Below, piece by piece: positions 39,173-47,849 of a stretch of 64,000 nucleotides of DNA. Made by a program: the position numbers and the translations under genes. The DNA is taken from NCBI RefSeq assembly GCF_021919345.1, contig NZ_CP089293.1:1922001-1986000 (forward strand). Reading direction: 5' to 3'. The notes under the pieces are model-generated. The model did no database searches. It saw only the letters and a list, made by a program, of their open reading frames with translations, and was not told the origin of the DNA. Origin of the DNA: Paenarthrobacter nicotinovorans (GTDB lineage: Bacteria; Actinomycetota; Actinomycetes; Actinomycetales; Micrococcaceae). Numbering within the stretch: the first letter of the stretch is position 1; each line of letters starts with the position of its first letter.

Positions 39173-40726
39173 ATGAAGAATTCATCATCATTCTCCCGCC
39201 GCGGACTACTGACAGGCGCCGGTGCGGTTGCTTTGGGCGGATCCCTGGCGCTGTCCGACCCCGCGTCGGCGGCAGGCAGCCCCTCGAAAGGACCAACCCG
39301 GATGCGCCCCGACTATCACTTCAGCGTCAGCGACAACTGGAAGAACGATCCCCAACGACCCATCTACCTGGACGGGGAGTACCACTACTACTACCTGTAC
39401 AACGCCGACTACATCACCGGCGGGGGCGGCACGTCCTGGCGCCGGGCCACTACAACCGATCACGTAGCGTTCCGGGACCGGGGTGTCGCGATCCCGAAGT
39501 TCAGCAACGGCAACGGTGACTGTTGGTCCGGATGCCTGGTGGTGGATGAGCGAAATACTGCGGGATACGGTGCGGGGGCGGTCATAGCACTCGTCACCCA
39601 GGCACCGGAAGGTCGCCAGGCGCAGTACCTTTGGTACTCGACTGACAGGGGGCGTTCGTTCAAGCCCGGTGGCGCGGCTCCGGTGCTGCCCAACCCCGGC
39701 GTGCACGATTTCCGTGATCCCAAGGTGATCCGGGACGCGGACCGTGGGCGGTGGTTCATGGCCAACGCTGAGGGGCAGAAGCTCGGGTTCTACGCCTCAC
39801 CGGACCTGCGGTCCTGGAAGCGTGTTGGGGAGTTTGTCCGCACTGACCTTGGGCTTCTTGAGTGCCCTGACCTCTTTCGGATGACAGCCGACGACGGCAC
39901 CTCCCATTGGGTCCTGGGCACCAGCGCGAACGGCAAGGGCCGCGGATTGCCCGCGACGTATGCGTATTGGACCGGCGCTTTCGACGGCAGTTCCTTTACA
40001 CCCGACCATGCCGAGCCGGAATGGCTCGATTACGGTTTCGATTTCTATGGCGCTGTGACCTACCCGCATCACACAGAATCGGGTGCTGAGGACCCAACCC
40101 TGCGGCGGGCGATCGGATGGGCTAATTTCTGGGACTACCCCCACAACACGCCCACCCTTGCCGCAGACGGTTACAACGGCGACGACATGATCGTGCGTGA
40201 CGTCCGGCTCAAGCGTGGAAATGGCGCCTACTACCTTTCCTCCACCCCCACGTCTGCGCTGGGTAATCACGTGAAGCGCACACATCGGCTGGGTGATGTG
40301 GCAGTTTCCGGTACATACGACTTGAAGGTCCGCTCGAACGCTTACGATCTGAGCTGCGAGGTGGTGTGGGATCCGGCTGCGCCACCGGCCAATCTCGGTT
40401 TCGAGCTATGCCGCGCACCAGGAGGAGGCAGACACGTTGCAGCAGGCGCCTACCTGCGCGGGCCCTTCACCTACGTCAACCGCCGTCCCACCGTCAACCC
40501 CACGGCCGGGGAATCCCAAACCCCGGTGGACCCCGCCGCCGGAAGACTCACGCTACGCATCCTGGTGGATCGGACAAGTGTAGAGATGTTCGTCGGCGAC
40601 GGGCGCGTGGTCCATTCGCACCGGGTCTTCCCGCTCGACGGCGATGACGGCATCCGCCTCTACGCCCACGAAGGTGCGGCCACGTTCCGGGAACTGACCA
40701 TCCGGGAACTCAAGGTCACGCCGTAG
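39173..40726 (+). CDS. GH32 family fructan hydrolase, Tat-exported
   Basis: A 517-aa secreted hydrolase. A twin-arginine signal, SFSRRGLLTGAGAVALGG, ends near ASA (about residue 38). The propeller follows: the nucleophile region is WKNDPQRP, a variant of WMNDPNG, the fixer is FRDPKV, and the acid/base is LLECPDLF. The C-terminal sandwich has VDRTSVEMFVGD. It probably cuts levan or inulin outside the cell into oligosaccharides for the importer. Its sequence differs from the upstream GH32, so this is a division of labour rather than recent duplication. Starts 5 bases after the upstream stop. Confidence 0.9.
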   Translation: MKNSSSFSRRGLLTGAGAVALGGSLALSDPASAAGSPSKGPTRMRPDYHFSVSDNWKNDPQRPIYLDGEYHYYYLYNADYITGGGGTSWRRATTTDHVAFRDRGVAIPKFSNGNGDCWSGCLVVDERNTAGYGAGAVIALVTQAPEGRQAQYLWYSTDRGRSFKPGGAAPVLPNPGVHDFRDPKVIRDADRGRWFMANAEGQKLGFYASPDLRSWKRVGEFVRTDLGLLECPDLFRMTADDGTSHWVLGTSANGKGRGLPATYAYWTGAFDGSSFTPDHAEPEWLDYGFDFYGAVTYPHHTESGAEDPTLRRAIGWANFWDYPHNTPTLAADGYNGDDMIVRDVRLKRGNGAYYLSSTPTSALGNHVKRTHRLGDVAVSGTYDLKVRSNAYDLSCEVVWDPAAPPANLGFELCRAPGGGRHVAAGAYLRGPFTYVNRRPTVNPTAGESQTPVDPAAGRLTLRILVDRTSVEMFVGDGRVVHSHRVFPLDGDDGIRLYAHEGAATFRELTIRELKVTP

Positions 40727-40754
40727 CGTGCCATATACCCGGAAAGGAATGCTC

Positions 40755-41750
40755 ATGCATTACAGGAAACTCGGAAACAGCGGAATGTACGTCAGCGCGA
40801 TCGCTTTGGGCAATTGGGCCACCCACGGGGAGACCGTGGACCAGGATGTCGCGACGGCATGCGTGCGCAAGGCCCTGGACCTTGGCGTCACGACATTCGA
40901 CACCGCAGACGCCTATGCGGGGACTGAAGCGGAAACCATGCTCGGGGTGGCCCTCAAAGGCTCACGGCGCGAGGGGGTCGAAGTCATGACGAAGGTGTAC
41001 TTCCCAACGGGCACCGGTAAGAACGATCGGGGCCTGTCCCGCAAGCACGTTATGGAATCCATCAACGGATCGTTGCGCCGTCTTCAGACTGACTACGTGG
41101 ACGTCTACCAGGCGCACCGCTACGACTACGAAACCCCGCTGGAGGAGACCATGGGCGCCTTCGCGGACATCGTCCATGCCGGCAAGGCCCACTACATCGG
41201 GGTCTCGGAGTGGACGGTAGAGGAGATTCGCGCCGGCGCTGCTTTGGCAGCGGGGCTTGGCATCCAATTGGTTTCCAGTCAGCCGCAGTACAACATGCTT
41301 TGGCGCGTCATAGAGACCGACGTCGTGCCCGCATGCGAAGAGCTCGGGATCACCCAGGTGTGCTGGTCGCCGCTCGCGCAAGGCGTGCTCAGCGGCAAAT
41401 ACGGCACGTCCACTGTTCCGGTGGGAAGTCGTTTCAGCACGCCGGCGGGAGAACTAAAGGCCGGGCACAGGTTTGTGAGCCCTGAGGTGCTGGAGCGTGT
41501 AGAGAAACTCAAGCCGATCGCCCACACCCTTGGCGTGCCGTTGGCCACGATGGCAGTGGCCTGGGTCCTGGCACATCCCAACGTGTCGGCGGCCATCGTC
41601 GGCGCCAGCCGGCCGGAACAACTGGAGGACACGGTCAAGGCGGCTGGCCTCGTCCTGGGGAAGGAAACGCTGCAGCTGATCGATGAGGCGTTGGGCGACG
41701 TCGTAGAATGCGACCCGGCCAAGGTGGAATCCTTCCCCCACCGCGTCTGA
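40755..41750 (+). CDS. Aldo/keto reductase (potassium-channel beta-subunit-like)
   Basis: A 331-aa NADPH-dependent oxidoreductase. The catalytic tetrad is visible: Asp in TFDTADAYAG with its Tyr, Lys in VMTKVYFP, and His in VYQAHRYDYETP. The NADPH loop AAIVGASRPEQLEDTVKA is at the C-terminus, and the start MHYRKLGNSGMYVSAIALG is canonical. Start ATG at 40755 after AAGGA. It reduces sugar aldehydes or ketones in related enzymes; last gene of the fructan cluster, it may act on a sugar product, but that is inference. Confidence 0.88.
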   Translation: MHYRKLGNSGMYVSAIALGNWATHGETVDQDVATACVRKALDLGVTTFDTADAYAGTEAETMLGVALKGSRREGVEVMTKVYFPTGTGKNDRGLSRKHVMESINGSLRRLQTDYVDVYQAHRYDYETPLEETMGAFADIVHAGKAHYIGVSEWTVEEIRAGAALAAGLGIQLVSSQPQYNMLWRVIETDVVPACEELGITQVCWSPLAQGVLSGKYGTSTVPVGSRFSTPAGELKAGHRFVSPEVLERVEKLKPIAHTLGVPLATMAVAWVLAHPNVSAAIVGASRPEQLEDTVKAAGLVLGKETLQLIDEALGDVVECDPAKVESFPHRV

Positions 41751-41859
41751 ACAGAATGTACAAGCGACGTGGCACCCCGTCTGTGACTTTAGCCCGGCAA
41801 GCCGGTTCATGCGTCTGCAATCGACGTGTAACGCACCCAAGCAGGAGACCCGGCCCGTT

Positions 41860-42462
41860 TCAGCGTGGTATCAACAGCCGAATCTGGGTCCTGATGTCCT
41901 GCACCAGGGCCTCGATGTCAATGCCGGTGTTGTCACTTGCTGCCATGGTCATGAACATGACCGCAGACACAACCCGTGCTGTCGTCGCGGCGTCTTGGGC
42001 ATCAGCCAGTCCTTCCCGGGTGAATACGGTGGCGATGGCTTCCTCGGTTTCCCCAACGATCGCCAGGGCTGCGCTGTGGTGCGGCTCTGTGGGGTCTCCG
42101 AATACCATTTCGCGCAGGTAGAAGCGTCCGTTGTCGACCTGGGTTCGGTTGCACTCCACGATCGGCTTCACGATGGACATCACCGCATCCAGGGCGCCGG
42201 GAGTTTCTTCCGCTGCGGCCCGGCCGCGTTCGAGGGCTGCGGCGTAGTTGGCGTTCTGAACGAGGAGGAGCAGTTCGCCTTTGGTTTTGGCGTAGAGGAA
42301 CAGGGTTCCGGTGCCGATGTCCGCTTTGTCGGCGATCTGCTGGGTGGTGACCTCCTCCACCCCATATTGGGCGAAGAGTTCAGAGGCTGCGGCGGTGATC
42401 CGGTCCAGCTTCTCCTGCTTGTTCCGCTCGCGCCGTCCGAGAGGCTTGGATGTGACAGGCAA
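41860..42462 (-). CDS. TetR/AcrR-family regulator
   Basis: A 200-aa repressor with a helix-turn-helix at residues 10-60 (ITAAASELFAQYGVEEVTTQQIADKADIGTGTLFLYAKTK) and a helical ligand domain. Its promoter contains an ACTCA-N4-TGAGT site, the same as those before the oxidoreductase and SDR genes, so it is the likely controller of all three. It is convergent to the aldo/keto reductase and the last of three genes on this strand. Confidence 0.9.
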   Translation of the reverse strand: MPVTSKPLGRRERNKQEKLDRITAAASELFAQYGVEEVTTQQIADKADIGTGTLFLYAKTKGELLLLVQNANYAAALERGRAAAEETPGALDAVMSIVKPIVECNRTQVDNGRFYLREMVFGDPTEPHHSAALAIVGETEEAIATVFTREGLADAQDAATTARVVSAVMFMTMAASDNTGIDIEALVQDIRTQIRLLIPR

Positions 42463-42490
42463 GGGGCTCCTCCGAAATCAAAATGACTCG

Positions 42491-42504
42491 ACTCACTAAT
42501 GAGT
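42491..42504. promoter_or_regulatory. Operator ACTCA-CTAA-TGAGT (TetR gene)
   Basis: Perfect 5-bp arms; the centre lies 36 bases upstream of the TetR start. It overlaps the likely promoter, consistent with autorepression. Confidence 0.7.
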
Positions 42505-42544
42505 GTATCGAAGTGCGGGCCAGGTGCCTTGGCCGGCGTACTGG

Positions 42545-43411
42545 TCAGGGGGTGAGGAATTCGACGACGGCGGGTGCGAACGTGGCGTGGTTCTGGAAGA
42601 TACCGCCGTGGCCGGAGTCTGGGTAGATGATCAGTTGGGAACCTTTGATGCGGCGGTGAAGGTCCTCGGAGAGCCTGGAAGGCACCATTCGATCGTTGTC
42701 GCCGTTGGCGATCAGCGTGGGCTGTGTTAGCAAGGACAGGTCCGACGGGGCCGAGCGGCCGTACTTCCGGATTGCTTTGAGCTGTGTTTGGAACGCGCGG
42801 GTGGTGATTGGTTGGTCACGGTTCCCGGTCCGCTCCTGCAGGCGGTTAATGAAGGCTTTCGCAGCGGTCTTGCCGGCGACGTTGCGGTTGAAGAAGAGGA
42901 ATTCCTTGGGGTCTGAACGGGTGACGGTCGCGCGCAGGATGTCCCAGTAGGTGGTACGGACCACCTTGTCGATGTTCTTCCCACCGCGGGGACCGGTTCC
43001 GGTCAGGACCAGTTTGCGGACAAGGCTGGGGTGTTTTGAGACGAGGTCCTGGGCGATCATGCCGCCCAAAGAGAAGGAGAAGACATCAATGGTTGTGAAG
43101 CCCAGGGCCTTGATGAGGGTGTAGGCGTCGTCGGCCATTGCTTCGATGCTGGTGGGAACGTGTCCTGTGGACGCGCCGACTCCGGGCTGGTCGAAGGTGA
43201 TGACGTGGCGGTTCCTGGCAATGGGGTCAATGATCCTGGGATCCCAGTTGTCCAACGTAGCGGCGAGATGCACGAAGAAGATGACGGGGATCCCGCCCCT
43301 GGGCCCAAGCTCGCGGTAGGCGAAGCTGATGCCGCCGGCGGTGATGGTTCTGGCCGGTGCCTCCGCATATGAGGTGATGACCGGCTCGTTGGGTGCGTCG
43401 GTGTAGTCCAT
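42545..43411 (-). CDS. Alpha/beta hydrolase
   Basis: A 288-aa alpha/beta-fold hydrolase. The oxyanion strand is IPVIFFVHLAATLDNWDP, the nucleophile elbow is FSFSLGG (Ser in S-x-S-x-G form), the acid is in NGDNDRMVP, and the catalytic His is in PDSGHGGIF. Related proteins hydrolyse esters or act on halides or peroxides; the substrate is unknown. ATG at 43411. A 55-base gap separates it from the upstream oxidoreductase gene, so the two probably share a transcript controlled by the operator at 44495. Confidence 0.85.
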   Translation of the reverse strand: MDYTDAPNEPVITSYAEAPARTITAGGISFAYRELGPRGGIPVIFFVHLAATLDNWDPRIIDPIARNRHVITFDQPGVGASTGHVPTSIEAMADDAYTLIKALGFTTIDVFSFSLGGMIAQDLVSKHPSLVRKLVLTGTGPRGGKNIDKVVRTTYWDILRATVTRSDPKEFLFFNRNVAGKTAAKAFINRLQERTGNRDQPITTRAFQTQLKAIRKYGRSAPSDLSLLTQPTLIANGDNDRMVPSRLSEDLHRRIKGSQLIIYPDSGHGGIFQNHATFAPAVVEFLTP

Positions 43412-43466
43412 GATGATGGTTCTCCTGGGTTATTGGATTAATTCCTGGGCGGATAGCAGCGGTGGA

Positions 43467-44465
43467 TCAGGCGGTGACGCTGAGGACTGCTTTGCCTCGG
43501 AAGCCACCTGCGGCCAGGGATTGCAGTGCCTCCGGAGCTTGGCCGAAGGTGAAGACTCTCCCTACGATGGGGCGCAGTGCGCCGTCGTCCACCAGGGCAC
43601 TGATTCGGCGAAGTTGATCGCCGCTGGCCCGCATGAAGAGGAATTCATAGCTGACGCCGAGCTTCCTTGCTTTCCGGCGGATCTTGCTGCTGAGTGCAGT
43701 GGTCGCAAGGAGCAGCACGGGGTTGAGGCCTGCCCTGCGGGCGAAGGCCGGATCGGGCGGGCCGGCGATCCCTATCGCCTTCCCGCCTGGTTTGAGGATG
43801 CGCAGTGATTTCTGGAGGTTTTCGCCTCCGAGGCTATCGAGCACCAGATCGTATCCGCTCAGAAGCTTTTCGAAGTCCTGGTTGCGGTAGTCGATGACGA
43901 CGTCGGCGCCGAGGTCGCGGACGAATCCGGCGTTGGAGCTGCTGGCGGTGGTAGCAACGGTCGCTCCGAGATGTTTGGCGAGCTGGATGGCGATGGATCC
44001 CACCCCGCCCGCGCCGGCATGGATAAGAACTTTCTGCCCTGGTTGCACATTGCCCTGTTCTACGAGGGCCTGCCATGCCGTCAGCGCTACAAGTGGCAGC
44101 GAGCCGGCTTCCTCCATGCTGGCCGCTACGGGCTTGAGCGCGAGGTCTTCCTCCGCGATTGCTATCCGTTCGGCGAAGGTGCCGATGCGGTCTTGGTGGG
44201 GGCGGGCGTACACCTCGTCGCCGGGCTTGAATCCCTTCACGCTTTGTCCCACGCGAAGCACTGTGCCTGCAACGTCGTTGCCGAGGATCAGCTGGAGTTT
44301 GTAGGGAAGGATCTGCTTGAACTCGCCCAATCGGATCTTTTCGTCCAGCTGGTTCAGCCCGGCAGCGTGGACCTGCACCAGCACGTCACGGTCGCCTATG
44401 ACAGGTTCGGCGACTTCGGCTTCCTGGAGGGGTTCCTTGTATTTGGTGACAACAAATGCGCGCAT
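43467..44465 (-). CDS. NADP-dependent quinone oxidoreductase-like protein (MDR family)
   Basis: A 332-aa zinc-independent medium-chain reductase. The start is MRAFVVTKYKEPLQEAEVAEP, the substrate domain includes LGNDVAGTVLRVGQSVKGFKPGD, and the Rossmann nucleotide site is VLIHAGAGGVGSIAIQLAKHLGA. The zinc-binding Cys residues are absent. It reduces quinones or enones with NADPH. AAAGGAG lies 8 nt before the ATG at 44465. The operator at 44495 sits just upstream. Confidence 0.9.
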   Translation of the reverse strand: MRAFVVTKYKEPLQEAEVAEPVIGDRDVLVQVHAAGLNQLDEKIRLGEFKQILPYKLQLILGNDVAGTVLRVGQSVKGFKPGDEVYARPHQDRIGTFAERIAIAEEDLALKPVAASMEEAGSLPLVALTAWQALVEQGNVQPGQKVLIHAGAGGVGSIAIQLAKHLGATVATTASSSNAGFVRDLGADVVIDYRNQDFEKLLSGYDLVLDSLGGENLQKSLRILKPGGKAIGIAGPPDPAFARRAGLNPVLLLATTALSSKIRRKARKLGVSYEFLFMRASGDQLRRISALVDDGALRPIVGRVFTFGQAPEALQSLAAGGFRGKAVLSVTA

Positions 44466-44494
44466 GTCGCGGTACTCCTTTACTAAGTGATTTA

Positions 44495-44508
44495 ACTCAA
44501 TTATGAGT
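44495..44508. promoter_or_regulatory. Operator ACTCA-ATTA-TGAGT (oxidoreductase operon)
   Basis: Perfect 5-bp arms, centre 37 bases before the oxidoreductase start, nearly the same distance as in the TetR promoter. A further half site, GACTCA, follows at 44510. Confidence 0.72.
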
Positions 44509-44588
44509 GGACTCAGTTTTGTAGTCAAGCGTGAAGGGAGAAAGCGCCGTGGCGATGGGGCTGATCCATCACCACGGCGCGGCTGTTG

Positions 44589-45305
44589 TTACCGGGACTT
44601 GCTGGGGGAGAGCTGGGGGTAGAGCGCCTCTATTGGCGCGCTGAGCCCGGCCTTGAGTTGGACCGATGTCTCGTCGGCGAGTACCTCGTATTCACCGGCC
44701 TCCACGGCGTCCAGCACCTTGTTGACCAGTTCGGCCGGGTCCATCTTGGGGTCGGTGGTGTGTGCGGCCATCGCCGTGTCCACATACCCCACATGGACGC
44801 CCACCACATGGACGCCCTCGGGCGCGAGCTCCAGGCGCAGCGAATTCGTGGCCGACCACAGGGCGGCCTTGGTTGCGCTGTAAATGCCACCGACGGCGTA
44901 CCAGCTCATGGCGGAGTGGATATCGACGATCGCAGCATTGTCCTTGGCCGACAGGATCGGCGCGAACGCGCGGGCGAGGAAGAGCGGGCCCAGGAAGTTC
45001 GTCTCCACATTGGCCCGGATCTCCGCATCAGTGTGGCTGAGAATGCCCGAGGTGGCCACGGATGCTCCAGCGTTGTTGATCAGGACGGTTGCATCGGGCG
45101 CAGCCTCGACTGCGGCCTGTATGGACGACGGGTCCGTGATGTCCAAAGTCAGCGGAACGATTCGGTTGTCGTCCCAGGTGCGCGGGGTTCGCGCGGTGGC
45201 GTAGACCTTGCTGGCGCCCCGCGCCAGGGCGGTGTGGACGAAGTGGGTTCCGATCCCGCCGTTCGCGCCGGTGACGAGGACAACTGCTCCATTGAGTGAG
45301 TACAT
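44589..45305 (-). CDS. Short-chain dehydrogenase/reductase
   Basis: A 238-aa SDR. The cofactor loop is VLVTGANGGIGTHF, the NNAG block is VLINNAGASVATSG, and the catalytic Ser-Tyr-Lys is IHSAMSWYAVGGIYSATKAAL (YSATK). Ends PSKSR. ATG at 45305; the frame is open far upstream into the LacI remnant, but only the SDR part starts here. It carries the third copy of the operator upstream. The substrate is unknown. Confidence 0.9.
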   Translation of the reverse strand: MYSLNGAVVLVTGANGGIGTHFVHTALARGASKVYATARTPRTWDDNRIVPLTLDITDPSSIQAAVEAAPDATVLINNAGASVATSGILSHTDAEIRANVETNFLGPLFLARAFAPILSAKDNAAIVDIHSAMSWYAVGGIYSATKAALWSATNSLRLELAPEGVHVVGVHVGYVDTAMAAHTTDPKMDPAELVNKVLDAVEAGEYEVLADETSVQLKAGLSAPIEALYPQLSPSKSR

Positions 45306-45403
45306 TTTCACGAACTTTCTGTTGTGATTACCGTCGTGGCCAGCTGGCTGGACGGTTCCGGGAGAGGTGTGGCAAGTGCCGCCTTGGGATCCCGGGTGAC
45401 TGT

Positions 45404-45417
45404 ACTCATAACTGAGT
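45404..45417. promoter_or_regulatory. Operator ACTCA-TAAC-TGAGT (SDR gene)
   Basis: Perfect 5-bp arms, about 105 bases before the SDR start. Extra half-sites (GTGCTCAG) flank it. Confidence 0.65.
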
Positions 45418-45459
45418 GTGCTCAGAATATATTCCGCGGGTAACTGCCGTTTTGCTGGA

Positions 45460-45655
45460 CAGCTTCGGACGGTGGAGCATGGACGACGGCGACCTGGCCG
45501 GGGCTGCACCGAGATGGCCTCCTGGAGTTCCTCCGCCACGGCGCGGCCCATGTCCTCGAGGTTCATGTCCACTGTTGTCAGCGGGGGTTGGGGCGTGGTG
45601 CTGAAGAGTTCCCAGTTGTCGAACCCAACCACGCCGATGTCGTGCGGTACGGGGA
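45460..45655 (-). pseudogene. C-terminal remnant of a LacI-family regulator
   Basis: The minus-strand frame reads VPHDIGVVGFDNWELFSTTP, then QPPLTTVDMNLEDMGRAVAE, the end of a LacI-type sugar-binding domain (D-i-a-v-v-GFDn...lTTV...GrrAa-LL). It then runs into PGRRRPCSTV where the frame drifts from the family end. No start or helix-turn-helix is found on the island side. It is a fragment fused in frame ahead of the SDR spacer, not a working gene. Confidence 0.7.
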
Positions 45656-45695
45656 AGGGATTCCTGATTCGAATATATGTTCTAGTCTTGTTGTC

Positions 45696-45977
45696 ATGAG
45701 ACCGAAGCAAGACTCCGCCGCCTTTGCCCGGATGTTGGCGCAGATAGATGCCGACAGCAGCCACCCCAGGCCTGATGACGGGAAGATCATCGAGTTGGAG
45801 CCTGGCAGTCAGCCGCTGGTCCGGGTGGGGGAGATCTATGGCCGGGCGATCAAGTATACGAGGACCTTTGGGCTTGTTGAGTGGGTGGATGACCGGCGCG
45901 TTTATCATGTGGAGTGGTTTCCGGCTGGGCAAGTCAGACGCGTCGACGAGGAATCGTGGAGGGGTCGCCCGCTGTAG
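45696..45977 (+). CDS. Small hypothetical protein
   Basis: A 93-aa protein. Recognisable features are a helical start (MRPKQDSAAFARMLAQIDAD), HPRPDDGKIIELEPGSQPLV, and a Trp-rich strand region (FGLVEWVDDRRVYHVEWFPA) suggesting a small beta barrel. No family was assigned. The ATG at 45696 is used; a longer frame from 45588 overlaps the LacI remnant. It is likely a real gene, as its pattern of charged and aromatic residues is coherent. Confidence 0.6.
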   Translation: MRPKQDSAAFARMLAQIDADSSHPRPDDGKIIELEPGSQPLVRVGEIYGRAIKYTRTFGLVEWVDDRRVYHVEWFPAGQVRRVDEESWRGRPL

Positions 45978-46163
45978 GCTCCGGCTCCGCCTTCGGCTGG
46001 GCGTCGACTGGCTGGACCAGCGCCGCCATGGGGTATCGCGCTTCCAGGGGGGCGGTTAGTCTTGGCTTCACTGGTGAGGGGCCGGGGCCAGTAACAAATG
46101 TCGGGCTCGTCGTGGAAGCCGGACAGTACGGGCGCCGTTGTCCTGAACCTCGCAGTGGCGACG

Positions 46164-46709
46164 CTAGGGCGTACGTCTTCCCGAACGGCCGAAAAGACGC
46201 CAGCAGCGCGCGCCCAGCAAGAAAGAAACGACGCCGATGATCGCCGGTACGATCAGCCATGCCCAACCGCTGGTCCATTCAATGCCAACCGCCTCGGCTG
46301 TAGAGAAGGTGGTGACATCGACGAACAGGAACTCCGCGTGCGCCTTCATGGGTGTGCTTGAGTCCGTCGCTGCCAGCATGCCAAAAGCAAAGGTCAGGAA
46401 GAGGACCCAGTAAGCGAGCAACATCGACCCTGCTGAGATGACGCCGATTGACCATAGAGGTTGGAGGTCTTCATCGTCGCCATATTGCCGGGCTAGCGAC
46501 TTGGGAGATCCGAGGTCATCGAGGCTTACGTCGATGCCGCGGGGATCGGAGAGTATTGCTTGCCGTAGTTCCCTGATTGTCGACCTGCGGTGCTTGCCGT
46601 TCATGACGGCCTCAAGGTGCCAGTCGACACGGGCAAGATACGTCTCCGTACGTAGGCGGGCAGGAAACGATGGGCGGGGATCCTCTGTCTGCAGGGTGCT
46701 GCTGGTCAT
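46164..46709 (-). CDS. Membrane protein paired with PadR (HAAS/DUF1700-like)
   Basis: A 181-aa protein. Residues about 15-75 form a charged helical domain with RTETYLARVDWHLEAVMNGK and IRELRQAILSDPRGIDVSLDDLGSPKSLARQYGD, typical of the HAAS (helical, membrane-linked) partner of PadR regulators. Three hydrophobic helices follow (SAGSMLLAYWVLFLTFAFGML, and two near the C-terminus). It probably senses membrane or envelope state with PadR. The ATG overlaps the PadR stop by 4 bases. Confidence 0.75.
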   Translation of the reverse strand: MTSSTLQTEDPRPSFPARLRTETYLARVDWHLEAVMNGKHRRSTIRELRQAILSDPRGIDVSLDDLGSPKSLARQYGDDEDLQPLWSIGVISAGSMLLAYWVLFLTFAFGMLAATDSSTPMKAHAEFLFVDVTTFSTAEAVGIEWTSGWAWLIVPAIIGVVSFLLGARCWRLFGRSGRRTP

Positions 46710-47053
46710 GGCTGGAGGTGCTCCTTCTCGGTTGCTTGGTGGACCGCCGCGGCTACCAGGAGCCACTGCTCTTTCGCGGCCGACCTGGCTTTTGTGCCGG
46801 CCGCAGTGAGTGCAAAGTACTTGCGGGGCGGCCCGTTGCTGGACGTGACTTTTCTCGTGCTGACCAGGCCATCGCGCTCAAGTCTGCTAAGCACGGGGTA
46901 GACCAATCCGGTTGATACGTCCAGCCCCAGGCCGGCCAGCCGTTCGACAAGTTGATAGCCATAAGATTCGTTCTCGCCGATCAAAGTGAGGGTCAATAGG
47001 GGCAGGACGGCCCGAAGCATCTGGGCGTCCTGTTGGGCCTGAATTCTGGACAT
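46706..47053 (-). CDS. PadR-family transcriptional regulator
   Basis: A 115-aa winged-helix protein: LPLLTLTLIGENESYGYQLVERLAG, STGLVYPVLSRLERDGLVST and RKYFALTAAG are the PadR signature blocks. It controls the membrane protein encoded downstream and probably itself; an inverted TATTA/TAATA pair lies just before the gene (near 47054-47075). The wing and dimer helix are complete. Confidence 0.9.
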   Translation of the reverse strand: MSRIQAQQDAQMLRAVLPLLTLTLIGENESYGYQLVERLAGLGLDVSTGLVYPVLSRLERDGLVSTRKVTSSNGPPRKYFALTAAGTKARSAAKEQWLLVAAAVHQATEKEHLQP

Positions 47054-47438
47054 GGTATTACTGAATCATTAATAGTGAAGAAGGGCAAGCTCGCGAGGAA
47101 CGACGCGTCCACAGGTGTTCGCCGTGATGGATGGTGGAGCGGCGACCCCTAAAGGGGCGTTTCGGCCGCAAGCATGGATGGGCGGCTGCGGGCCGGGAAT
47201 CCCGACACCTGCCGGCGTTGCCGCGGGAACTTGGGCGGCCGCATCACGATGACGGCGATCCATCAAGAGAGGCGGAGGCGGATCGTCAAGCAATAGCAAA
47301 TGGCTTCGACGGGAAGCGTTTGTAGGCGAACCAAAAGGTAGAGCTGGCGCACTGAGGGCGAGGCTCGGCGAGGACAAGCAGCCCACCGTCGCAGCCAAGG
47401 TCGTACGACGCCGGGTGGCCCGGAATGCTGCGTCCGGA
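47054..47438. other. Region without a supported gene
   Basis: Upstream of PadR and beyond the small ORF, only short or Arg/Pro-rich artefact frames are found. The first 25 bases hold the probable PadR operator. Confidence 0.4.
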
Positions 47439-47609
47439 CTAAGCCTGGGCTGCCGCGCCGGGAAGCGGGGAGGCCGCAGGAGGTACAGTCGGCGTCGTCT
47501 GATCGACGAGAGGCTGGTAGCGGCGGGCGGCCGGCTCCCAGAGTGAGTTCCAGCGATCTGTCGTGGCATCGATGGCGTGGCTGCCTGAGTGGTCGGGGCT
47601 TGCATTCAT
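47439..47609 (-). CDS. Possible small protein (56 aa)
   Basis: An ATG at 47609 has CGGAG 7 nt upstream and opens MNASPDHSGSHAIDATTDRW, then NSLWEPAARRYQPLVDQTTP, ending in a Pro/Ala-rich tail. No family is known. The ribosome site is the main support; composition does not prove it. Confidence 0.3.
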   Translation of the reverse strand: MNASPDHSGSHAIDATTDRWNSLWEPAARRYQPLVDQTTPTVPPAASPLPGAAAQA

Positions 47610-47849
47610 TTTGTGTCTCCGAAGTTTATTTGGGATCAAAATTTAGTGCCTGAAGTAGTATCTGACCTGTGCGGGAGGGAGGTCAAGAGCCAATAAGTGC
47701 AGAGCCCTCCGTGTCCACTCCGCAGGAATCGCGGCTCCCGTAGACCGGAACGGTGATGTTCTGGTGACTCAACCTTTTTGGGCCCTTTTGACGTCGGTCT
47801 GATATTGGGCCCTTAAGGAACTCCACGGGGGGACCGTTTTGTTTGGCCA

